Of a DNA stretch of 64,000 bases, positions 22,901-32,997 are shown in pieces. Made by a program: the position numbers and the translations under genes. The notes beneath the pieces were generated by a model that worked only from the letters and a program-made list of their open reading frames with translations, was not told the origin of the DNA and did not search any database. The DNA comes from Phallusia mammillata (taxonomy: Eukaryota > Chordata > Ascidiacea > Phlebobranchia > Ascidiidae). The number at the start of each line of letters is the position of its first letter. Position 1 is the first letter of the stretch. The stretch is taken from NCBI GenBank assembly GCA_003260075.1, contig QLIY01000590.1, positions 38,663 through 102,662 of the forward strand, written 5' to 3'.

Positions 22901-25900
22901 GAAAGTAAGTTTCACTATACTGCATGGTTCTAACTATACTTAAGGTCGAACGCACTATGCGTCTATGGTTAATGTATGCGAATGTCAAAAACAAAATCTG
23001 GATGCATATTTAAGTTGATAATATGGGGACTAAAGCTACAATTTAACGGTTACACTTACCTCCTAACATTCTACAGAGGTGTTGATTAAATTTATGGCCA
23101 ATATGACTATAAGATGTCTATCTACTACATATTATAGTTATAATAAGCGATCGGTTGAAACTACAATGAGTCAAAACCGCTTTTTAGAATAAAACTAGTT
23201 TCCTTATTTTTATGAATGGAATCGGCGATAAAAATTCCTAACTTGTGTGCATATTGGTATCCAATAAAAATACGACCAGCTTGTCTATACAGCAAAACTA
23301 TAGTTGTCTGTGTGCAACCAGCAACATACTACTTATAGTTGCTTAGAATGTGCTCACCCTATCACAGCTTACACTCAAATGCACCCTAACATCTACATTC
23401 TATTTTCCTTCCACCCTTTAGCAGCAGGTATCAACCACAAGGCCCAACTCATTAGAATCACGTGGCCCAGTAAGTAGTAGATAGTCGCACTCACCCATTT
23501 CATACTTGATAATTTCATGCTGTGTGGTGGTTTTGGACTTCTTCTTTTCTGCTTGCACTCACTCTCTCTATGATTGATACAAAGTGGTGTGAAATGGTGT
23601 CGTTAACTGTCATTGACTTTTGAACCTGCATTTTTTTATGTTAGTAAATCACAGTACGCCAGGCCCATTAAAGACGTCATACTGAATCAGCCGGTCACCA
23701 AGCATTCTCCACCAGATGGCAAGGCGTAGGCTCGAAAAATCTAGCCTGCGGTGGGATTCGAACCCAGGTCAGGGCCTGGCGTACTGTGTTTTATAAATGA
23801 GTGTGCTGTGATCGCTGGTCTGCATCGACGCTTCAGGGCTGATCCCAGTTATGAATTTATATTCATCTTATGTTAGTAATGAACGTTAGGTTGTAAGTAA
23901 GTGATAGTTGGTTGTGGCAGAAATTTGCTGTATTTGATATATTTTACGCACGTTAGTACTTAGTTGTGTGCGCAACATGCAGCAAAACCAAACACCAATG
24001 AATAAAAGTTTTGTCACACAACTGTTGCAATTGGGTCATCGCTGCCTTTGCGAATATTTTCGAATAACCTCGTATTAGTATATACAGCTAAAAATATCCT
24101 TATGTTTGTTTTTTCGGCATTAAATTACCTGAAATGCTTTGCTGTGAAATACCTGCTTGGCAGTTGACCATAGCAGTTGCGTCAATACTGCATGCAACTG
24201 TGTAACTGATAGATATATGGGTAGTATTGCAAGTGTTGCATGGCAATTAATGTGTTTTCTAAGCTGTTATCCGACATTTCATAGCATGCATTAGATAACA
24301 ATGGGGTTCTTTTTCAGAAGTAGTTTTGGGTGATTTGGTGTGTGTAATTTCGAGCAGTATCATTAATTCTTCTTTTCCAGGTCTTCACACACTTGTTTTC
24401 GCCCTAATTAATAGCATATAATAATAAGAATTTCGCCAATTAACATTTTTTTTATGATGAATATGGTCAAAAAGCACATTGCGTACTTAATTTTGCAAAA
24501 CGTCCGAAAGAGGGCGCTACGGTTCATTTTGTGAAGCAGTGATTTGTCCTCGATTTATCACAGACACTCAGTCTATACATCCACTAGCCCAGTGGTTCCC
24601 AACCTTTATAGACGAATTCCTCACACATCACGCTAAACCATACAAAGATCATTTAAAATTGGGTCTTCTATCAACTTTACTGGGTATATTCCCAGAGATG
24701 AAGTGTCTATTTACAAACCACATGTGAAAATTAAAGTAAACTCCATTCTTCAAGGTTTAAAAATCCTCCCCGGTTGGGAACCACGGCACTAGCGTTTTGT
24801 GTAATATTCCACACATCTGTTCCTAGGTGCTATGGTGTGCATGATTACTCTTCCTAAATTTTACGTTATCACATGACATGACACTTTCATGCATCCACAG
24901 CGTAGCTTGTCAGGTCTCATCTCACCGCCTGTTTGGAAGCAAGGTGTGAAATTTTTCGACCAGCAGTTCACTGACCGCCAGTCCGAGCTTTCTCGAAACC
25001 AAAGCGTTTCATCCGATCTCATCGTTCCATCCGGATACGCTCAGGTTACTTGTGATATTTTGTAGTGATGGACTGAGCCGAGCTAGAACCCGAGTACTCG
25101 GTACCGAGCAGCCGAGCGGTCACACAACCTGACCCGACGATTAATTTTGCATATTGATGCACTGACATGCAAAACCGGTTTTCGAAAGGGTATTCAAGAA
25201 CAAAAATACTTCTGGGGCGTGTACAGCCTAATACACCGCTGGTGATGTAAAGAACCTTAAAAAGCTCCAAAACTAGCCTAGAATTAGGAATATATGTGAC
25301 GTCGCAATGTTCCGACGTGACAATGCACAATATTTTGGGTTAATAAATAATCCGATGTATAATGACTTTACCCAGAATGAAGGTTTTGGTACCCCCTATA
25401 ATTCCATACGACTTGCGATAAATTACAACTACAGTGACCCTCTGGTAATCCGGACCCGTTTGGACCAAACAATGTCGGGTTAAGCGAAGATCAGGATTAC
25501 CCGATGTCGATTAGTTAAAGCCTTACCACATTACAAATCATTTTTACCTCAAGTTTTGTCCGAATTAAACGAAGATCCGGTTCAACCTAGGTTTTCTGTA
25601 AAACTTACTTAAGCTGAACAGATTGTTTGCAGAAAATCAAATCACCATTGTCAAAAAACGTTCGTTGCGCTTAGCACGAAATTTGTGCAAAAAACGTACA
25701 ATATTGTGGTACCATGTTTCATCCCACAACCAGAGCCACGACTTTTTTGTCTTATTAAAGAAACATTTAATACCTACCTGATCACTGCGCGTTTTTGCCT
25801 ACGGATGCTGCCTTGCCATAAAACAACGTTGGCAAATATAAGGCACATCGTAAAACATCATAGAGAATATACTCGTTTCAAACATAGGCTGAAGTGTGGT

Positions 25901-28900
25901 TAAATTCTGTAAGGCAATATCGTGAAATCTGCCCTTACAAAATTGCGTCACTATTACAATAAACAAGCCACCCCAACGTTTTACATATGTCACCAAAACG
26001 GGTTATACCACATGTCGCTATATAAGTATATAACAATAACATACACGATTTGATAAATAAATTTAAGCGTAAAGGGGGCCCCTCTTGAAAACGCAATCCA
26101 CTAATAAAACTTGTAAAAATGTTGACGGTTAGGGCTAGTAGGGTCTGGGTAGGGTTTATGTTTGGTACCCAACGCATGTGAGAATTTTAGTCGAAAAGGG
26201 GATACTGAGATTATATTGTAATGTTACTGTTTTACAGACTCTCATCCTGGCTAACCCCTAACCTAACCGTCTACGTTTTTAAAAGTTTTACATGTTTTAG
26301 CCTGGAATACGTGGATTGTGTATTTTAGAGGAGCCATGTAGGGGTGAGAGACTGCATTCAGGGTTAGGTCAAGTCGAGCCAGAACCCGAGTACTCGATAC
26401 CGAGCATCCCTGTAAACACTTCTGGTCCTGTGGTGGAAATCATGAAAAAACGCGTACTTCTGGGGCCTGCACAGATTAATGCAGCGCTGCTGACGTAAGG
26501 GGCCTTGGAAAGCTACAAAATCATAGCGTGGAATTGCACTGTTTGTGACATTACAATGCACCGAGCATTTACGTGAGGTTCTCGGTGTACAACGAAACAG
26601 AACTTTTGTAGTTTTAGCTCATCCCTAGTTGCATGTTCATATAAAATGCGTTTTGGTAAATTTAACAATGTACGTAGGATCTTTGTAGCAATAATACAAA
26701 TGCCCACCCTCATAACAGTTGCTGCTTCTGCCAGTTCATAGCTTCTGCACAATTCACTTCAATACCTTGATACATTTGTTCCGTGTCATACCAGCAACTA
26801 GCTATTATCGTTGACCCGTCATATTCTTTCTCACCTAAAACATTCCGTCGCGACTTGTAGCGGAACGCCTACGCACACGAATTGTGACATCACAGTTCGT
26901 TTTTTTCACGTGACTTGGGGGCTGGGGTTTAGGGACAATTGACACGTATTTGCGGTTCTCCTAAGACCGCAGCTATTGTGTGTTTCGGCAGCAAATAACA
27001 CGCCGTGTCAATGTGGCTTCCGTTATAAAGGTGCGACGGGCGCCTGTCAGACTGACACAATCAAATTGACCGCACGCCATGTTTGTGTAGAGCCCCGGCC
27101 CGCTGCGTGGCCATCTTATTTAACTGTGCTAGTCCGCAGGGAAGTGGTCAATCCCCGTTTTTGCATAGGTTTGTTTTTGTTGCAGAAATGGTTTCAATTT
27201 TCGGGTGGTAATGGTAGGATAAAAACACAATCAAATGACCTATCGCCTGTCAGACTGACACATTCAAATTGACCGCACGCCATGTTTGTGTAGAGCCCCG
27301 TTGCGTAGCTGTCTTATTTAATTGCGTTAGTATGCAGGGATGTGGGAAACCACCATTGCAAATGCATTTGCATACTTTCTGGTACACAATTTACCTCAAA
27401 ACGATAGTAATGATAACATTTGTGTCGCAACCCTGCATAAAGTTTTGTTCATTGTTGCATTTTGAAACTGTACACACACATGTTACCATTCATTTTCCAC
27501 CTACCTTGTTTTACCCTCTACGTTGGAGCCCCAAATGTAATCATGTACTTTTAATTTAAACTACACTATAACATTTTGAATTTGTACAAAGAATATTTAT
27601 CGTTTGCTTTGCAGTATTCCGGCCAAAAACGTGGCCAGTGGGTCAGAAGGCGACGAATTGACGGAGCCTTAAACCGGGTTCCGCAAAACTTCTATTCCCG
27701 AATATGGAGGTTGCTTGAAAAGTGCTACGGTCTCGTCATTGGAGGACATTACATACCTGGATATGTTACCAAGGAGGTAAGACTTAAAACCGTTTTTGTT
27801 GCTTGGTGAAGTACAGCGGATTGCTTTGTTAACTTGTCTACCGTATAGCACCCTGCTCTTAATGTTTTGTTATAGCGTGAATAAGCGCCACCTTAGCATT
27901 GTCCCTAACCCCTCATTGTCAATTTTCACACCCGTGACAAATTAACACATAACAAGGGGGGGAAACAGATCAAAAATTGTACGAATTCTGCCAAACTTGA
28001 TACGTTTGCTCACGTACTGATAACCCATAAGCTGACATTTGCTGGCATTTTTTCAGTTAAAAAGTTGCTGGTCCCTTCAGCAAGCACCCTTGGCAATTAT
28101 GTGAGTTTTCTGTGTAACATTTTTGTGCTTGTAAATTGTATGGTGGAGAATTGTAGGTTTCCTGACCTGTGTAGCTCGGAAATGTTGGCTTAGCAAACCA
28201 CCACTTTGATATTAGGTGCCTACTTTTTGTGGGTAATATGCCATGTTGGCTTTTCGGAAAACGTCCTTTATTTCAAACCTTTAAGTCTAGTTTAATTAAA
28301 TTTTCACCAACTGTCTGGATCTACTTTAAAAAGGCGCGTTCGCAATAGCTCTGATAAATCCTTACTTGAATATATGGAACATTAAGGCCACTTACTAAAA
28401 AGTATTCACTACTGCAGTCATAGCGTATTTTTACCACGATAGAAACACAAGCAATGCCTTGAAACATTACAACCTACTTAAAATGCTCTATGGCCCATTA
28501 AAATGCCTTGACCCACTGCTGGGCTACGGCCAGGTTTTCGGGATTCACCCAAATATACCGTCCATGTTTGTGCCAATGTCTATTCATTGTGGCCGCCCAC
28601 ACACACATATGAAAAGAGGTACCTCGTTGAAATCAATAAGACAAGTGTGAACATGTACTCTATAAATGTCAAGCAAAAATGCCACCACAATGGTAGGCAC
28701 ATGGCTGTGTCTTGTAACCTATTGCCGCAAACCTATTGTTACCATTAAATCATTCGGACACGATTAAAGCAGTAGAAAAAAAATGCTTTTACTTTATTTT
28801 GGCATTTTAATGAATAACTAATTGATTTTTTTCTATTTGCAACAGGACGGTGCCAGTCTATTATATGCTTTACATCTGGCTTGGTTTAAGATTTTAAAAT

Positions 28901-31900
28901 GCCTGAAAACGGATTTGGTATTTACCAATCGATAACAAAGCTTTTACAGGATTTACATTTGAGTGTTCCTGTACCCACAGGAATTTAAAACATATTATTG
29001 CGCTAACATTGCTCTTTTTCGGAAATGATCTTCTTTTTAAAAGTTTTACGTCATTTTTGTGTTTGAAACTTGGCATAAAAAGCATTGAAATATGCTGTAA
29101 ACTTTTTTCTGGTAAATTAACGTTGGGCAATTTTTGGCAATTATTGAAACATACAACACATAAAACAGAGAATTTTTTAAAACTCTTCTTCTTGACATGA
29201 AAATATAAATTTCAATTTTCTGCTTTCTCTTCTCGTTAGTCAGTTTTACAGTCATTATCAACGGCACGAAAATGTGAACTTATATTCTTGGTATTTTTGC
29301 AGATGACCCCGGGGGAGCTAAAATTTGCGCTTCTCGTGGAAAACGTGCTTAACCACATCCCACAAGCCGAGTACAGACAACTGGTGGTTGAAACCCTTAT
29401 TGTCCTCACGCTTCTGGGCGATGCTCCGCGCGTCAAATTCCTTTCCGACAACCTCAATGTTGACAGTGTGTTGTTATGTGCCAGTGACCTTTTCCAAAAA
29501 GACGAGGTAAAATTGGAACCCAAATACCAATATATAAAGGGTACTGGTGACACTATCTAAAAAATAGGAGAATTTTTTTTTATTGAAGTTACATTAAATT
29601 TATTCATCTTACTATTTAAAAAACTATGTTTATTGAATTTGTTTGCATTTTCTTGGAAACTGCCTTGCTGCACAATGCGTCAGCATAAAATCAAATTCCG
29701 GGTTGTTTAAATCTTTTAGGGGTTGTGTAATTTTTGAGGAATTTGCCTATACACTACCTATTAAGTATACTCGTCTCTTACAGGCAGGCTAGCCGTTTTT
29801 GAGCAAACTGTTTTGGCGGTATGCATATATACATACGAATAATACATCTTGGTGCTGATCTGATTAAATCGGAAACAAACAGTCATATTTCACATTAAGT
29901 TAAGGATTTAAGCATGATTAAACTGAGGAGTACCACAATGTTCGTGCAGGACACGCCCAGTATAGGGTTGTTTATCACGAACATTTTTCTCTAACTCATC
30001 CTTTTTAGGCGACCACGTTTAGTTTTTCAATCCTCGCCTTTACTGGGCAAAACATTTTTCTCGCAAGGGAAAAAATGGACTGTGACAATAGATTCGCTGC
30101 CGGGGGTTTCCGCTCTGTACAATTTGCTAAGCTATAGGTTTTATTTGCTTTCAACGCCGTTTGGAATTTGTGTTACCTGTGGTTTGTTCTGATGTTCAGT
30201 CACTCGTGAACTTGAGTCTGTCTTGAATAGATACGTGGAATTTCTGACCAGGTCGACTGCTGCTGTTACTTGAAACACCAAACCAAACCCACGTCTACTG
30301 TTTAAACCCGTTACCAGTGTTATTGCATTGGGGCAGTTTGTTCAAAATATGTAAGACCATAGCGTTGCGTTTTTATTTTTTGTGTGAACCGAATGTGTTT
30401 ACTGAGAAAGAAATAACACAGTTGGACGACAACAAATTTGGTCAAATCCATTATGGTGTTTTGCCTTGCGGCTGTTTGTTACAAAAGTTAGATTATAACC
30501 TTACATTTTTTGTTGTGACCACCAATGTGTCTACCTACAAAGAAAAAAAAACACAGTTCAACGACAAAATAATGTTTTTTCAATAAATATAAAATTGTTA
30601 TGGCATACTTGATCAGTTTTGTAATTTCCAAGCTATTAAAGGACAGAATAAATTATACACTCTTCCTTTGATGTGATCATTCCGAAACCGAAACCGGGCA
30701 AATATGCGCGTCGCTATTTGACACCAAGACCACGTGACTTGTGCTGACGAAGCTTCTCCGCCGAGGCGAACGCACGAACACGTGTTAAGCCCATGTCGGC
30801 AGGTCAACCGTAAAAACGTGGTGATTCTGCAATCTATAATGGCTGCGCTTAAAGAATGAGTTTTTCATAGGCGTGAAATTCGTATTGGGGCTTAAACAGG
30901 TGTGTCCTATAGGCTTTATTTGCACACTATTTTGCTGTTCACCCTTTCAATGTTTCGCAAAATTTAATTTGCTGACAAACGCAAAGGAATCTATTTTTAT
31001 TATTACTCATACCCAGTGGTGGGATTCAAATATTTTGTCAGCCGATTCTATCACAAAAGTCGTATTTTTCAGCCGGTTTTGTTACAAAAATTCTATTGAC
31101 AGTGACCATTATGCTAACCGGTTCGCTGATCTTATAAAATTTCGTGAGACGGTTCTATTAGAACCGGTGCGAACCCGCTGAATTCCACCATTGCTCATAC
31201 CCTGGATAACGTTAAACTTATTTAGTCGGACACATTATGTTCAAAAACTACATAACCGTATAACTTACTCGCGCACCAGAAACAAGTTACTGTTTTAGCA
31301 AAAGAAGGGCAAAAAACAGCATGCCTTGAGGTTTGTTTGCAATCGGGGTCGTAAAAAATGCTCTACGATGCTTCGAAGAACTTAGTCACACTTTGTTACC
31401 GCGCGAAGGCAAACCTAGACTATTTGTTCCGTTCCGTGCCCAGCCAAGCATTCCATTTCCTCGGTGACGACCGTGTATATTGATTTGCGACCTTAAGAAT
31501 TGTTTACCGTCGTTTAGACTGGTACAGGTAGACTGTTTGGCTGTCGTTGACTGTATTGTCTCAACTTGCCTTAATAGTACTTTAGTGCTAGGTTGAACCT
31601 GACAAAAAGCTGAATAGACTTGTACTACTTTTTAGGCTTGGTAGACAACATACGTTCTAAATGCTTTATTCTACCCTCTCCACAAAAAAGTATGTGTGTG
31701 ACCAAAAATCTTGATATTACTGTAACATACAAACGACAGGATCTGTTTTAGTTTAAAATTCTATATAACAAGTAATTTTTGAAAGATATATGTGGCACAA
31801 AGACCATCACAAATTCCTTATTTATATACAATCAAATATTTTCTTTTTTAAAACTTAGCTTAAATTTTCCATACCTCGTAGCCCCAATGTTAGTTGTTTT

Positions 31901-32115
31901 CCAAATTGCCTTAAAGCACAAATAAATGTGTTTTGCAGGTGAACGATGGTGCGTCAGACGAACTTCTAACCAAGGACTCGAACAAAATTTGTACTGAATT
32001 TTACGACTGTGCACCCAGCGGTCCGTATGGGACTATGACCTACCTCTCAAAAGCTGTTGCCGTGTCCTTCAAGGAATACTTTCCCGAAAATGTTGGAGAC
32101 TGTGCCGTCAGTTGA
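8960..32115 (+). CDS. PHKA1: phosphorylase b kinase regulatory subunit alpha, complete 30-exon gene
   Basis: This is the regulatory alpha subunit of the cytosolic phosphorylase kinase holoenzyme, which activates glycogen phosphorylase. Exons: 8960-9037, 9428-9586, 9868-9939, 10042-10186, 10366-10529, 10737-10877, 10950-11054, 11157-11249, 11580-11756, 12286-12472, 13392-13485, 14831-14984, 16078-16222, 16381-16459, 16718-16791, 17437-17640, 18322-18339, 19124-19175, 19541-19648, 19872-19986, 20534-20655, 21100-21178, 21487-21576, 22351-22492, 22798-22904, 23422-23469, 24901-25044, 27615-27776, 29303-29506, 31939-32115. All are in phase, giving 1212 aa (human 1223-1235). The start [12 protein letters not shown] matches vertebrate alpha. 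The N-terminal third is the glucoamylase-like domain ([27 protein letters not shown]); the C-terminal part includes [16 protein letters not shown]. The last residues CAVS form a CaaX farnesylation box, as in vertebrate alpha. The 18-nt exon is the least certain. Vertebrates have two alpha paralogues; which one this equals cannot be told. Confidence 0.95.
9647..9826. mobile_element. hAT-type MITE family A (copy 1), in PHKA intron 2
   Basis: It begins CAGTGGTGGGATT and ends AATCCCACCTCA, with internal AACCGGT/ACCGGTT repeats. The 8-bp target duplication GATACATA is present at 9639-9646 and 9827-9834. It has no coding capacity. Further copies lie at 31014, 53508 and 57161. Confidence 0.88.
10179..10297. 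repeat. haplotype duplication around 10-C join at PHKA exon 4 donor
   Basis: Left 10179-10233 and right 10244-10297 (AGTATCTGGTAAGAATATTT) flank C 10234-10243. It duplicates the exon 4 splice donor; the first copy is the one in frame with the exon. Confidence 0.88.
11341..11570. repeat. degenerate repeat in PHKA intron 8
   Basis: The text (GTAGTAGAAGCACTTGCCTCC then GGTTGCTGGTCCTACACC) resembles a decayed tRNA-derived SINE and is similar in layout to 20835-20940. It is too eroded to assign boundaries. Confidence 0.25.
13793..14426. mobile_element. hAT-type element, outer copy, in PHKA intron 11
   Basis: It starts CAGGGGTGGGGAACCT and ends AGGTTCCCCACCCCTG, which are near-perfect inverted ends. 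The flanks TACTAGAC (13785-13792) and TACTAGAG (14427-14434) form an 8-bp target duplication with one mismatch. A 55-C run at 13897-13951 lies inside it, so the internal length is unreliable. Confidence 0.85.
13897..13951. other. 55-base C run, probable sized gap
   Basis: A pure cytosine homopolymer inside a transposon in PHKA intron 11. It is interpreted as a gap placeholder, like the 87-base run in hnRNP K. Confidence 0.75.
14436..14756. mobile_element. second hAT-type element at the same target
   Basis: It starts CTAGGTGGGCAACCTTTT and ends AGGTTGCCCACCCCTG, followed by TACTAGAC (14757-14764). It directly abuts the preceding element and reuses the TACTAGAC target, so the two insertions are successive. 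The interior is rich in GGCCGC, characteristic of this CAGGGGTGGGCAACC family. Confidence 0.8.
14962..15632. repeat. haplotype duplication with two C joins at PHKA exon 12 donor
   Basis: Left copy 14962-15294 is interrupted by C 15059-15069 and followed by C 15295-15304; right copy 15305-15632 is continuous. The end of PHKA exon 12 and its donor (CCCAACGTAAGT) are present twice. Confidence 0.88.
15635..16017. repeat. haplotype duplication around 10-C join
   Basis: Left 15635-15820 and right 15831-16017 (TATTTCCAGAGCTAAAGTG) flank C 15821-15830, in PHKA intron 12. The copied unit resembles the CTTCCTCCCC/GGTTGGGAACC hAT-type debris seen elsewhere. Confidence 0.85.
16809..17265. mobile_element. 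palindromic MITE in PHKA intron 15
   Basis: The ends are inverted (GATGTACCGAATCGGC at left; GCCGAATATTCGGTACATC at right), with many internal CCGAATATTCGG-type palindromes. It starts only about 17 bases after the exon 15 donor. No ORF of interest; the superfamily is not assigned. Confidence 0.6.
17998..18097 (+). repeat. tRNA-derived SINE-like element
   Basis: A box-A-like TGGTCCGGCG near 18008 is followed by a canonical B box GGTTCGAACCC at 18075-18085 and an A-rich end. It shares GCGTCCTGGGTTC(A/G)AACCCCGTGA with 20280-20374 on the other strand. The A-to-B spacing of about 65 bases is longer than in a functional tRNA, and it does not fold as one. Confidence 0.55.
20280..20374 (-). repeat. 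second tRNA-derived SINE-like copy
   Basis: On the minus strand, a box-A-like TGGTCGAGGGC (20354-20364) precedes B box GGTTCAACCCC (20287-20297) and an A-rich tail. It shares ACC(A/G)GGATTCG and GCGTCCTGGGTTC with the copy at 18 kb. It lies in a PHKA intron, opposite in direction to the gene. Confidence 0.55.
23650..23788. repeat. foldback element with 17-bp perfect inverted ends and a tRNA B box
   Basis: CACAGTACGCCAGGCCC at 23650-23666 is repeated exactly inverted at 23772-23788. Inside, on the minus strand, is a B-box sequence GGTTCGAATCCC (plus 23753-23764). It lies in PHKA intron 26. It could be a hairpin transposon or a tRNA-derived element captured between inverted repeats. Confidence 0.6.
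24590..24786. mobile_element. hAT-type MITE in PHKA intron 26
   Basis: It starts CAGTGGTTCCCAACCTTTAT and ends CCGGTTGGGAACCACGG, with target duplication CACTAGCC / CACTAGCG (24582-24589 and 24787-24794). It has no ORF. Related debris (GGTTCCCAAC) occurs at 52.5, 54.1 and 60.6 kb. Confidence 0.8.
25064..25380. mobile_element. GAGCCGAG-family MITE, copy 1
   Basis: It contains GAACCCGAGTACTCGGTACC near its left end plus an interior similar to 26.4 kb (ACTTCTGGGG, GACGTCGCAATG). The right end is not clear. Related to copies at 26372 and 62174. Confidence 0.5.
25430..25640. repeat. fragment related to pogo/Tc1-type MITE
   Basis: ACAGTGACCCTCTGGTAATCCGGACC resembles in layout the inverted ends of the element at 60381 (CAGTAAACC...AAACCGG). 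No matching right end was found, so it is probably truncated. Confidence 0.3.
26372..26634. mobile_element. GAGCCGAG-family MITE, copy 2
   Basis: The left part reads GAGCCAGAACCCGAGTACTC and the right end TTTTAGCTCATCCCTAG, matching the ends of the 62174 copy. No ORF. Confidence 0.55.
27040..27345. repeat. direct repeat of about 100 bp without a C join
   Basis: 27040-27145 and 27245-27345 share GCCTGTCAGACTGACAC and CGCACGCCATGTTTGTGTAG with scattered changes, spaced by unrelated sequence. Because there is no C run or n, this looks like a real duplication in PHKA intron 27. Confidence 0.7.
31014..31193. mobile_element. hAT-type MITE family A (copy 2)
   Basis: It starts CAGTGGTGGGATTC and ends GAATTCCACCATTG. 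The 8-bp target duplication CTCATACC is perfect at 31006-31013 and 31194-31201. Length 180 bp, inside the last PHKA intron, same orientation as copy 1. Confidence 0.9.
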
Positions 32116-32349
32116 ACCCACCAATCTTCATTTACCATTAAGTTGCACTGATTTATAGTCCCCCCCCCCGAACAAAATTTGTACTGAATTTTACGACTGT
32201 GCACCCAGCGGTCCGTACGGAACTATGACCTACCTCTCAAAGGCTGTTGCCGTGTCCTTCAAGGAATACTTTCCCGAAAATGTTGGGGACTGTGCCGTCA
32301 GTTGAACCTACCAATCTTCATGTATCAATAAGTTGCACTGATTTTTACT
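31979..32349. repeat. haplotype duplication of the last PHKA exon
   Basis: Left 31979-32159 (real last exon from codon 14 on) and right 32170-32349 flank C 32160-32169. The coding differences TAT/TAC, GGG/GGA, AAA/AAG and GGA/GGG are all synonymous. The right copy is a stranded exon fragment and not a separate gene. Confidence 0.92.
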
Positions 32350-32375
32350 TGTGTCCACGAAGTAACGTTCTAGAC

Positions 32376-32997
32376 CAGGGGTCGGCAACCTTTTCGGCGA
32401 CGCGTGCTAATTTACTCGTTGGTTTCATGTGTTAATCAAGTGGTTCGTGCCAGCAAATATCAAAAATAAAGAGAAAGCAGAGTGTTTTGTCTATGTAAGA
32501 CAGAATTTTAAGACAATGGTATGATAAAAACTACGAACAAGCAGTGTAACTGGTTAAATTGTTACNTTTACTTGTTATTTCCATGTGCTAATGCACTCGC
32601 GTGCCAACGTTTTTCTAAATAATGGCGGTACGTGCCAGCACATATCAAAAATAAAGAGAAAGCAGAGTGTTTTGTCCATGTAAGACTGCATTTTAAGACA
32701 ATGGCCCCCCCCCCCGGGGTCGGCAACCTTTTCGGCGACGCGTGCTAATTTACTCGTTGGTTTCATGTGTTAATCAAGTGGTTCGTGCCAGCAAATATCA
32801 AAAATAAAGAGAAAGCAGAGTGTTTTGTCTATGTAAGACAGAATTTTAAGACAATGGTATGATAAAAACTACGAACAAGCAGTGTAACTGGTTAAATTGT
32901 TACTTCAATATAAAACGGTTGGCGTGCCATGAAAAACCACCTAGCGTGCCAACCTTGGCGCTCATGCCAGGGTTTGCCGACCCCGCTACTCCAGACA
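32376..32997. mobile_element. hAT-type element, scrambled by joins
   Basis: It starts CAGGGGTCGGCAACCTTTTC and ends GGGTTTGCCGACCCCGCTA. Two haplotype copies (32378-32704 and 32716 on) are separated by C 32705-32715, and a single n at 32566 marks another join. The true element is probably about half this length. Confidence 0.7.

Noticed and set aside
32170..32307. A second PHKA-like terminal exon as a mutually exclusive alternative exon
   Set aside because: It follows a C join, lacks its own acceptor and first 13 codons, and differs only silently, so it is a haplotype copy.
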